Positions 10,449-19,549 of a DNA stretch of 64,000 nt are shown piece after piece. The notes below the pieces were generated by a model. It searched no databases and was not told the origin of the DNA. It was given only the letters and a program-made list of their open reading frames with translations. Within the stretch, counting starts at the first letter, position 1. Each line of letters begins with the position of its first letter. The stretch is from Gymnopilus junonius (lineage: Eukaryota; Basidiomycota; Agaricomycetes; Agaricales; Galerinaceae). The translations under genes and the position numbers were made by a program. Location: NCBI GenBank assembly GCA_015501075.1, contig JADNYJ010000168.1, positions 18,029 to 82,028 on the forward strand, given 5' to 3'.

Positions 10449-11588
10449 TCAAAGTAAACACTCCACTGCTGGCTGTCTGGAATTTAGAAAATCATACACC
10501 TGTCGCCTCATCTCACCGAACTCCAAGTCGAACCTCTTAGCCGTAAAGTCTAGATACGGATTCACGTCCACTCCATATCGTGGGGAATTCCTGACGCGTC
10601 TCATGTCCCTAAGGCGACTTTTTGGATCGATCGACATCTTGAACGTCTTCAACCGAGGTAGCCAAGTCGAGTCGGCTGCTGACTCGATCCAGTCATAAAA
10701 TTCGCGAAGGAATGGAAGTGAACGAGAAAATTCCAGCGTTAATTTCTCGACAGAGTCTGGAATATACTCCGTGAGCCGGACGTCCAGACCATTTTGTGCA
10801 TCGGCAGCGTAAGTTAACTCGCGCAGGTTCGTGCATTTCTTGAGACGCAGCCTGAACCCTCTGGGGGTATATGGGCCTTGTAAATCGCACCCATTCGTGG
10901 TGTCGATCTCGAGAACCTTCAGCTGCTTTGCCAAGCCTGCGTTCCGCTTGTTGTCCACAGCATGGCAGAACATATCGCAAGCGTTGTTCTTTACAATGTG
11001 CAGTTCTTTCAATCGCGTGGCGTGTGGTGGGGCAAGGTTCTGAGTAAAACAATAATCCAACGAGAGGGAAGTGATCCTGGATAACACCTTCGGGGCCCCT
11101 TTGAGGAACTCATCGTTCGTTTCGTTGCTCAAGGTCAGTGTCTCCAACCTGGTCCACTGGTGTTTGAGGGCGCCAAGAGGTGCGATGGTAGACTCCTCCG
11201 CGAACCCCGCGAGCATGTGTAAATGCTTGGGGGAGAGCCCATCCAAGGCCTGCCACATTTCTGCGGTAGGTTCCGAGCTAAATTCGACCAGCCACGCGAC
11301 AGAGTCAATGCGCTCAGCATCGGGTTTTTCGGTATCTTCTTTCACGATTTCCTTGATCTTCTTCGCCCATTCCTCCTCCCTCTTCTCCCAGGCAACATTC
11401 TGGAGGGTATAAAACTCTCCGGTGCCGTATATTCCCCAAGCCATTTTAGATTCTAACCAAAGAATACGTTGCCCTTTAGTTCCTAGTCCATTGAGGTCAG
11501 GAGGCCGAGAGAATGTGTGATAGGGCTTAGGTGATCGAGCGCGGAAAACGTCGAGAGAAACTGGCGAAGAGTCGTCCTGGAATGCCAT
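10449..11588 (-). CDS. Leucine-rich-repeat-like protein, arm A copy (379 aa)
   Basis: Single uninterrupted exon from the ATG at 11588. From about residue 150 the protein shows irregular repeats of the LxxLxL type: LETLTLSNETNDEF, ITSLSLDYCF, LKVLEIDTTNG, LRELTYAAD, VEKLTLEFSRSLPF and LKTFKMSIDP. These resemble F-box/LRR-type proteins common in agarics, but I see no F-box at the N-terminus, which instead has PYHTFSRPPDLNGLGTKGQR. No signal peptide or membrane span. A near-identical 380-aa copy is at 45334-46476. Both being open over 1.1 kb suggests recent duplication or selection. Its 3' end abuts the duplicated carrier fragment. Confidence 0.75.
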   Translation of the reverse strand: MAFQDDSSPVSLDVFRARSPKPYHTFSRPPDLNGLGTKGQRILWLESKMAWGIYGTGEFYTLQNVAWEKREEEWAKKIKEIVKEDTEKPDAERIDSVAWLVEFSSEPTAEMWQALDGLSPKHLHMLAGFAEESTIAPLGALKHQWTRLETLTLSNETNDEFLKGAPKVLSRITSLSLDYCFTQNLAPPHATRLKELHIVKNNACDMFCHAVDNKRNAGLAKQLKVLEIDTTNGCDLQGPYTPRGFRLRLKKCTNLRELTYAADAQNGLDVRLTEYIPDSVEKLTLEFSRSLPFLREFYDWIESAADSTWLPRLKTFKMSIDPKSRLRDMRRVRNSPRYGVDVNPYLDFTAKRFDLEFGEMRRQVYDFLNSRQPAVECLL

Positions 11589-12360
11589 GGCAAATTCTGA
11601 ATTGGCTGGTACTGTTCAACTGCGCCCGTGGCTTTGAGAAATGCGAGCGCGAGGTTGAAGGCGTGGGAAGTCGATTGTGGGAAGGAATATGCTTGACAAC
11701 AATGGGTTTTACCTGTTGGTGACCAGGAAGAGACGACACGAAGGCAATTGCCGCTTTCCTAGGGGACAGAGAACCCAGGAAGGAGGCTGGCGGGCGGCAA
11801 CATAGCCTCAAGGCGAAACACTGCAAAGAGTTCGTTGCTAGCAGTTTTACGTACTTTAAGGCAGTGCTATTTGGGGGATTGGAACCCCCCCTGAAATGCG
11901 GCCGCAGGTTCGATCCGGGCACCTCCTGATTCCTAAAGTTTTCACCTTGAGTTGAAGATTACTGCTTTGCTTCTAAAGAAGATCCAAAAAATCTGAGCTA
12001 ACCAGTCGACTCCAGATCTGAAGAGAAATGAACCGGTGCAGCTAAATTTTCGAGATCCGACTTCCAGATGACGGTTAGAGTTTCAGTAATTTCAGTACTA
12101 GTAGCAGTGATTATGCGCAAGGGCGGCAATGGATATTAGAAATAGACCCACTCCGACTTTGCTCGCCTTGGCTTACCTCGAATGGGATTTGCACATTGTA
12201 TCATGGGTAATTATTCATCATTTCAAGCCCAAGACAATCGGAACGAATAGTAAGTATCAGAAGTGCATTCCAATCCCCGCCCGAATGTAGCACATACTCT
12301 AGAACTCTAATCCGCAATTTCCTAATACTATTAGACTTGAGTACACCGCCCTACTTTTAC

Positions 12361-15300
12361 TTATGCTTCCCTCCCGCCAATCGCCTTGATGATCTGCTCG
12401 TACACTGTGAAGACGATTCCACCGCTTAGCTGTTGATGTCAATGCCAATGTCAACGTTAATGTCAAGGCCAAGGAAATTAGGGCGATGAGGAAAAGGAAG
12501 TGAAAAAAAAGGAAGAATAAATCAATCAGCAATGTCACTTTGTCAATCAGGAGAGGAGATGGAAAAGAAGAAGAGAAAGAGGAGTGAGGTAACTAGCGAA
12601 CAGCAAAACGGTCAAACGGTCAAACAGCAAAACAGCAAAAGAAGTAAACAGCAAAAAAAAAAAAAAACAGCAAACAGCGAAATATAAAAACAGGGAAACA
12701 GCGAAAATAACAGCAAAAGCAACAGCAACAGCAACAGAAAAGCCACAGTTACAGCCATGGCGACTGCAGAAACAGCGATTGGAAAACAAGAAAAACAGCA
12801 AAAAAAACAGCGGTTGAAAAACAGCAAAACAGCAAACAGCAAAAAAGAAACATCACCACCACCACCACCACCACAAGCAGCAAAACCAGCAAAACCAGCA
12901 CCACCCAAAACCGAAAAAGCAAAAAAATAAAAAATAATCAACACCCAAACCCGAAAAATACCACTCACCACGAGCCTAGCCAACCTAGGCGTCGTCCCCG
13001 TCCAGAACCTCAACAGTCCCTCCTCCGTGAAGATCCGATAGGCGCAGTGGAATGAGTTGCGGTATAGGGAGCGCGCTTCGAGGGTTTGCATGCGTGTTTT
13101 GATGACACTATCAAAAATAAAATAAAAATAGAAAGAAAAATAGAGAAAGAGGGCGTTAGTTGGTGTTGGTTTCAGGAGAGGGGGAGAGGAAGATGAGAAA
13201 AATGGAAGAGGAAGAAAAATGGAAGAGGAAGAAAATGGAACGAATTGAACTGAAAAAAAGGAAAATAAGAAATAGGAAAGGACGAAAGAATAAGTGCTTG
13301 TCGAAATTGAAGTGGCGAGCAAGTAAGTGAGAAATAAAGATACGACAAAAAATGAAAGACAGGATGATAAAGGCAGCAAATGAATAAAAAAGAAGCAATA
13401 GAGGAATAAGAAAAAGAACGCAAACACTAAAAAAAAGACGCGGATGGACCAACCCAACGAGACGGCCAGACCAAGACAAATAGTGGAACAAAGGTAAAAG
13501 TAGAATATAAAAAAAGAAATAAGAAGAAATAAACCATACACAGAACATAAAACGTAAAAGCAACAACCAGAGGGGAATAACTAGAATAAAGGACGTACGG
13601 AAGGATACAAATAAAGAAGTAAGAAGGGCGCCAAGAAGCGAAGAGGAATAACAAAGAAATCAAAAAGGAAGGAAGTGAAGCAAGGTATACAAAGAAAAGA
13701 AAAGCACGAGCCAGCGAGTGGCCAGACCTGGATTGCTTGGCATAACTTATGAAGGGGCAGCGGAACGTAAGTCCGAACTAGAAACCCCCAACGTAATTGT
13801 GAAAGTAAAATTAAAATTAAAATAAAAGAAAAGAAAAGAACGGGGTCAACGCGGATCTGCCGCGCAGACCCGAAAAAGCAAAGCAAAAGAATAAAAAAAA
13901 AAAAAAAAAACAGCGTCCGGGACTTTGGGGCCGCCTCCTCCTCCCCACCCTCCGTCCTAAAAATCAGAAAAGAAAGACAAAAGAACGGAAACAATTTGTC
14001 CAACAAAGGGTCCACACAGCCCGCCTCTTTCAACCAACACAGAAGACATAAGATCAAAAACAAAGATAAAAACCCAAGACAAAAAACGAAAACCCCGCGA
14101 AAGGGAAAAAAAAAGGAAAAGGAAAGAGATGAAGGAAATGAATGATATGCAACCAGGCAACCAGGCAACTGCCCCTTCCCTTCCCTTCCAAAAAAGAACG
14201 CCCAACCGCATACTCCAAAACACCCAAACACCCCAACACCCCCCCAAAAAACCATCTGTCCAAACCACCCCCTCCCCCCCCAAAAAAAAGAGAAAAAAAA
14301 AGAAAAAAAAGAACAAAAAAAAACTCACTCAAGCGGCATAGTCGTATACACCGTGACCAACCCCGCGATCGCGCCTATCCCAAAGGTGATCGCGCCGGGC
14401 AGGGGTTGGCCCGGTCGGGCGGCGCCCTGCACGAATTGTTTGAGGGTGGAGTAGGTCGTGAAGCGGACGGCGGAGTTGGCGCCTTGGCGCATCATCTGTT
14501 GGTTGAAAGGGGGGGGAGGGGGTGAGTGTTGGTTTGGTTTGAATTTAGAGGGAGGCAAAGGCAGAAAGGCGGAGGGAAGAGGGAAGGGGAAGGGAGAAGG
14601 AGGGAGGAGGGGAAGGGAAGGGGAAAAAAGAGAGAAAGAGACAGACGCACGACAGGAAAAAGACCCCTATATACCCCTGCGATACCTTCCTGGCGGACTA
14701 TGGAGATGGTACCGTGTACGAGGCCTTTATATTGCGGGTTGGGGCGTTTAGAGTCGTCGATGAGTTTTGTTCTGTTGGGTGGGTGAGTATGGCGAAGGGC
14801 GAGGGGAGACAGGGAAGGGAGCGAGGACAGGGAAGGGAGAGAGGAAGGGAGAGAAACGCACTTGATTGTTTCTGAAGGCGTCACAGCAAAGATAGCTTCC
14901 ATCATCCCCGCTCCTAGACCAGCTACTAGACTCCTGGGCGCGCTGACTTTACCCTGTACGATAAACAAGACACTATAAGGAACATTCCATAACGCGAGAA
15001 GAAGGAAGAGAGCAAAAAACCCACCTGAGGATCGGCCAACATACTCTTAAAATGGTCGTAGCTCACAAAGCGCACGCCGGCCTTGAGCGAGTTGCCCACC
15101 ACCAGCGCTGTGCATCCCGAATAAAGCCCCGAGAAGCCTTTGGTGCGGAGCGTGTCTTTGAGGATTTTGATAGGGCTTTCTCTCTGTATTAGTATGGGTT
15201 ATCAGCACAAGCACCAAAAACAAGCAATTGAGGTGGGGGAATGGGTTGCTAGAGAGAAAGGAAAGCCAAAACGCACCTGACCACCAAACTGCGACCGGGT

Positions 15301-15548
15301 CTTGACAAACTCGGTAGGGTACGTCACGAATCTGGGTTCTTGTAATCCTTAAGCTGAACCTACGACGACAAGGCAGTAGAGAGAAGACCCAGGGCTTACG
15401 CTTCGATGGCTCCGGCTGTTGACCCGGCGATCCTTAGAGCGAATTGGATCAGTTTTCGAAGGAAATGCTGTATGACAAAAGACAGAGGACAGAGACAGAC
15501 GTACAGAGAGTGGATGGGCTTTTCTTTCTTCGGTGGTGCAGCTACCAT
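12361..15548 (-). CDS. CTP1: Mitochondrial tricarboxylate (citrate) carrier, SLC25 family
   Basis: Exchanges citrate for malate or other acids across the mitochondrial inner membrane. Nine exons assemble in frame into 292 aa: 15505-15548, 15400-15432, 15277-15331, 15025-15183, 14862-14953, 14651-14771, 14329-14495, 12969-13107 and 12361-12429. Three carrier signature motifs are visible: YPTEFVKTRSQ (about residue 29), TPSETIKTKLIDDSK (about 121) and MPLDVIKTRMQ (about 221). Other typical blocks are AGSTAGAIEAF, LVAGLGAGMMEAIFAVTP, MRQGANSAVRFTTYSTLKQF and LSGGIVFTVYEQIIKAIGG. Length fits the family. The two introns before the last two exons are unusually long (1221 and 539 bases) and purine-rich on the plus strand; the others are about 70-155 bases. 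Gene symbol is by homology to yeast CTP1. Confidence 0.9.
13108..14328. repeat. Long low-complexity purine-rich intron of the citrate carrier
   Basis: The plus strand is almost entirely A/G-rich for over a kilobase, with short runs such as gaaaaagaa, aagaaaggaagg and cccccaaaa near 14270. The opposite (transcribed) strand is therefore pyrimidine-rich. No coding content: reading frames give only Phe/Leu/Ser runs. A second such intron lies at 12430-12968, with (cac)n at about 12853-12873 and many aacagcaaa units. Likely expanded simple sequence. Confidence 0.7.
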
Positions 15549-15788
15549 GATAAGACCAGCAGGAGGAGGAGGAGGATGGAATATGATATTCAGGAGAAAA
15601 TTCAATGACGCGATCGGCCGAAGCTTTGCCTGCAATATCCAATATTTGACCCCGTCACCCTTCAGCCAAATACCCGGCCCACCGGAAACGGTGTCTCCGG
15701 AGCGTTCTACCAAATTTAGCCCGCCCCGGAGCGGTCGACAACTCCGAGTCCGAGACCAGCTCCTCTCACTCCTCTCACTCCCTCTTCC

Positions 15789-17209
15789 ATGTCCCCCCTC
15801 CTCACCATGCCCAACGTCCTCCTCCTACGCGAACCCACTGTAAACTTCACTACGCCCAATGTAGACCGATACGAAGCCGCCTTCCGTTCTGCGGGTACAC
15901 CCCTTTATCCATCCCCGTGCTGGAGACTGTGCACGTCAATATCCCTGAATTGCGGGATGTTATTGTACGAGGGCCTAGGGATAACATACCGCGGGGAGTA
16001 GAAGAAATGGGGGAATGTGGATGGGGTGATTGTGACCAGTAAGAGGAGCTGTGAGGCGTGGGGGGAGGCGTTGAGTTTCGCGTTGAGCGGTTTGCATTCT
16101 GGTTATAGATCTAGTTCTGATGCAAACACAAATGCAAGCGAAAGCGCAGCGGTGGATGCATCTCATACCGGAGTAGGTCGGCCTCTTCTCTCATTTCCAC
16201 TATTCATCCTTTACTGACCCTTTCCTTCTCTCTTTCTCTCTCTTTCCTCTTTCCCTTTTTTCCGCGTTCACAGCCCAGTGGTCCAAATCCCTTCTACGTC
16301 GTCGGCCCCACAACCTCCCTAACCCTCCAAAGCACCTTTACCTCCCTACACCTCCCTATCCCCCCATCCGCGGGGAAAACTCCGGGAGCGCGGCGGCTTT
16401 GGCACCTCTCATCCTTCAGGATATTAGAGACCAAGGCCACTCTCGAGCTAACGCTGATGCCAGCCCTAGGTTATTATACTTAACAGGCGACAAGAACCGG
16501 GATACGCTCCCTCAGGTGTTGGGAGAAGGTGGGGTTGAGCTGGAGGAGGTACAGGTATATGTGACCCAGGGGTCTGTTGCGTTTGAGGGAGGTTGGAGGC
16601 TGCGCTCGCCTCTCCGTCTTTCTCCTCCTCTTCTGCTGGGTCTTCTCCTGCCGGCCATCCCCTTCCTCCACCTCATTCTGAGGCGCCCTTCTCCATCTTC
16701 GACTACAGGAGGTTCGTCAATCTCTTTCCTTCTATCTTTCTTTCTTTCTATCTTTTTTGCTTCCCTTCTCTCTCTCTCTTTCAGCAGAACAAATTCACTG
16801 ACGAGCTTCCTCCCTCCCTTTTTTTCTTTTTCACATTCTTTCTAGAAACAACTCCGAGTTCAAATACATGGTGGATAACCTACTTTGCACCCTCCGCAGC
16901 TTCATTCGTCACCCCCATCCTCCAAAAACATTTCTTATTACCCTCTTCCTCCTCGTCCTCTTCTGTCCCCCCCAACCCCCCTCCCTCCTCCTCCTCTTCC
17001 TCCACCACCCCAACCCCCTCTATCACCCTCGACCTCAACCCCAAATCCTACGCCAAGCAAAGATAGCCTCCATCGGACCGACCACACACGCCTTCCTCAC
17101 GCAAGAGCTCCGGCTCAAGGTGCACGCGATGGCGGGGAAGCCGACGCCCGAGGATATCGTGCGAGTGATTCAGCAATACGATTCGGATTCGGATTCGGAT
17201 TTGAAGTGA
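15789..17209 (+). pseudogene. HEM4: Uroporphyrinogen-III synthase, with several apparent frameshifts
   Basis: Cyclises hydroxymethylbilane to uroporphyrinogen III in haem synthesis. Recognisable blocks in order: MPNVLLLREPT (ATG 15789 or 15807), DRYEAAFRSAG, then in another frame TPLSIPVLETVHVNIPELRD, then DGVIVTSKRSCEAWGEALSF, PFYVVGPTTSL, LLYLTGDKNRDTLPQVL and VELEEVQVYVTQGS. After an intron come WWITYFAPSAASFVTPILQ, KIASIGPTTHAFLTQE and GKPTPEDIVRVIQQ. Frame changes are needed near 15893, 16008, 16385 and 17056. The first three are next to G or A runs and each is a one-base change. Since haem synthesis is essential, either another copy exists or these are assembly errors. Divergently transcribed from the citrate carrier with about 240 bases between. 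Confidence 0.75.
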
Positions 17210-17316
17210 TGAATGAGATGATCTTCATGCTTATGTACTTGCATACTTGTACTTGCCGCTTGTCGGGACGTACGCATCGTTATTCACTCTGCGTTTAGGA
17301 GTAAACGTCGTCGTAA

Positions 17317-17393
17317 ATATGGATATGGATATGGATATGGATATGGATATGGATACGGATATGGATATGGATATGGATACGGATATGGATTTT
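17317..17393. repeat. (GGATAT/GGATAC)n microsatellite
   Basis: About thirteen tandem hexamers of the type atggat, with occasional acggat units, just downstream of the uroporphyrinogen synthase gene. The Met-Asp reading frame through it is a by-product of the repeat. Confidence 0.9.
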
Positions 17394-17621
17394 GATAAGG
17401 AAGAAATGGATGCCGAAGAAATACTCGATCGCGAGCTCGGAATATTCAGATGACGTACTCTATGTATTCTAGTTGAATTTGAATCCCAGCAACACTAGCA
17501 TAGAACAACCGACAAGTGCAATTTGAGATGCGTACGTTGATATAAAAAATGATTCAAAGAATTTAACTGACGTTCACAGCATTCCTTGCTATTGGTAAAT
17601 GGAATGGCCAATGAGGCTTTG

Positions 17622-17710
17622 GCAACGGTGTAGTCTACGTATGTAGCGTTTAATAAAACCCTTTAACTTCCTTTTGAGGAAGGTAGAGATTCGGGTACAA
17701 GATCAGTTAA
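17622..17710. mobile_element. Orphan fragment of the Copia 5' leader
   Basis: Matches 43947-44033 of the Copia element in the same orientation, including gtagtctac, taataaaacccttt, gaggaaggtaga and gggtacaagatcagtta. No other part of the element is recognisable here, so this is a detached relic. Confidence 0.6.
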
Positions 17711-18378
17711 GGACGTTCCGTATTTCGAGAGTCCGCCCCTCCGCACAGTCCGCACGTCCGCACGTCCGCACTTGGTTGCTTACACAACAATCATGCCTGC
17801 CGCGCCACACTCATAATTTCATTGCTCTCAGAGTCTCTCGTCCTCCCTATTTACTATCCAAGACAGCTTTAAGTAATATGTAAATGGCATATATATACTT
17901 ATGCCGACGGATTTACGGGGGCTTGGGCAGGCGCCGAGCGTGCCGAAAGTCACGTGCTCGTGACCTGCAGTCGACGCGTCGCGTTCAGTCCTCCAAGTCG
18001 AGAAAGCTCACAGGAAGTGCCTTCCCAACTCGCTCGGGATGGGCACCGAGGGTGGAGTGATGGGACTGATGCGCTAGGTGGTTAAAAATAGCCTGCTTCT
18101 CAGCCCATCACTTTGCACGACGCATCTTCGGCGGCCGTCTCCGGTCTCGCATGTTGCATCTTTGACCTTTTGCGAACCTGTTTCCTCCCTCCCCTTGAAA
18201 ATGTGTTTTATACTATATGGTTTACATAGCAGTGCAGATATATATATTAGAATAAGTTATCATGAAAATAAACTGCTGTAATGGCCTTCTTATGCAGTTA
18301 AACAAGCTATTGATTCTTTAGACTGCAATTCAAACTGGTTCAAGTCAATAAGTAGCTGCCTTTGGCATACATAAGTTC
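17711..18378. other. Intergenic sequence
   Basis: No supported gene. Contains a short ccgcac(gt) repeat cluster at about 17730-17770 and duplicated sequence (ataagttcaataagtagct and caataagtagctgcc) leading into the TIR element. Confidence 0.4.
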
Positions 18379-18834
18379 AATAAGTAGCTTATTTTGAGGG
18401 ATTTACTGTAAATCCAGCTCGCTTTACGCTGGATTTACACGAAATGAGCCAGTTCATTTCCGCTGTAAAGCCAGGGCTTCGGAGTGATCGGTGGCTCAGG
18501 CTGCCGGGGCACACCCTAGGACATGCCTTCCATACCTCACAGATTCAAAGAAGATTCAGAGAACTTTGCTGCCTCTCAAACAAATGCTGAATTGTAATAT
18601 TTTATTTCCTTCTCACTAATTTTTTTTCCCCCAAACTCCCTACTGTACAAGACTCTAAAAAGAGTTGAATGACCTCCTTCCGGAAGCCCGGCTACCTTTC
18701 TGTGCAATCACATCATGCCTTGCCCAGAACTGGATGCGTTCTGATGCGTTCTGGGGCACCATCCTCAGGTCCGTGCTAAAAATATCTGGCTTTACAGGCT
18801 TTACAGTAAATCTATCCAAATAACCCTACTTATT
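18379..18834. mobile_element. Small non-autonomous element with terminal inverted repeats
   Basis: The left end AATAAGTAG then GATTTACTGTAAATCC is inverted at the right end as GGCTTTACAGTAAATC then CTACTTATT, so the terminal repeats are about 30 bases with a few mismatches and a one-base slip. The interior repeats subterminal GTAAA/TTTAC motifs (for example tttacgctggatttacacg, tttacaggctttacag). No coding capacity. Superfamily uncertain. Confidence 0.6.
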
Positions 18835-19549
18835 ATAATTTATCTGTTCCTATAAATTGGAAATCAAAATGAAAACTGAAGTGTGAATGTTAATGCAGTG
18901 TGCACATTTGAGAAAAAAAGGTCTTATACTGATAATTTCAAGGTGATACATGTATTATTTGTGGGTGATGGGGCAGAAAAATTTGCATAAAATGCATTTT
19001 GTTTCGCCATCCCACCCTGACACTCCATACAGATGCATCTCTCACTGCTGGCAATAGGTTATTTAAGTTGACCAAAATGATTAATAAAATAAATTAAACA
19101 TGTTTGCATTTTTTCGACCATGTTGCCCAATCGTAAAACATATCTAAAACCCTTTATTGTTGATGTCAACAAATACCTGAAAGAGGAAACATTTGTGTTC
19201 AAATTTTAGCAACTAACAAACTTCACATTTAAGTACGATTTTAACTCTGTACGGAATTGACTGACATGTTCAGTTTTTTTCATTGTCTCGTGCAACAATT
19301 AAAGAATTTTTTTGAGTGAAAAATTTCTTAATATATCTTAGATTTTATGAAAGATTTATCAAACATTGGAAATGATTTATTTCAGAAGATTTTATAAAGC
19401 AAATAATTGAACAAAAACGAAGGATTGACAAGAAGCAACAATAAATCGCGCACTGAGGTCCTCACTGATGGGAGCGATAAGCAGGTATGGGTGCACATCA
19501 GCAGCAGGTTAACAAGAAAACATACAGACCTGGAGATATATACAATTAT

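Larger units (their letters stand above)
4621..12038. repeat. Inverted duplication, arm A
   Basis: Matches 44885-50080 in reverse orientation. The left edge lies at ctgcacca(a/g)gcgg (A 4621, B about 50080). The right edge lies just after gaagagaaatg..ctggtgcag/ccggtgcag (A about 12038, B about 44885). Arm A is longer by about 2.2 kb because arm B lacks 7765-10000, the interval between equivalent points of the two SDR genes. Most of the duplicated sequence is nearly identical; the LRR-like proteins and flanks show scattered substitutions. Confidence 0.85.

Noticed and set aside
11870..11930. tRNA-like sequence (ggttcgatcc and a GGGGG..CCCCC stem), also at 45000-45055
   Set aside because: The T-arm-like parts do not combine with a matching acceptor or D-arm on either strand; acceptor partners for cacctcc or aaatagc are absent at tRNA distance.
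12612..14332. Long minus-strand open frames rich in Phe, Leu and Ser
   Set aside because: They fall inside purine-rich introns of the citrate carrier and are by-products of low complexity.
17247..17453. Open frame with (Met-Asp)n repeats
   Set aside because: It is a translation of the ggatat microsatellite with no flanking coding signal.
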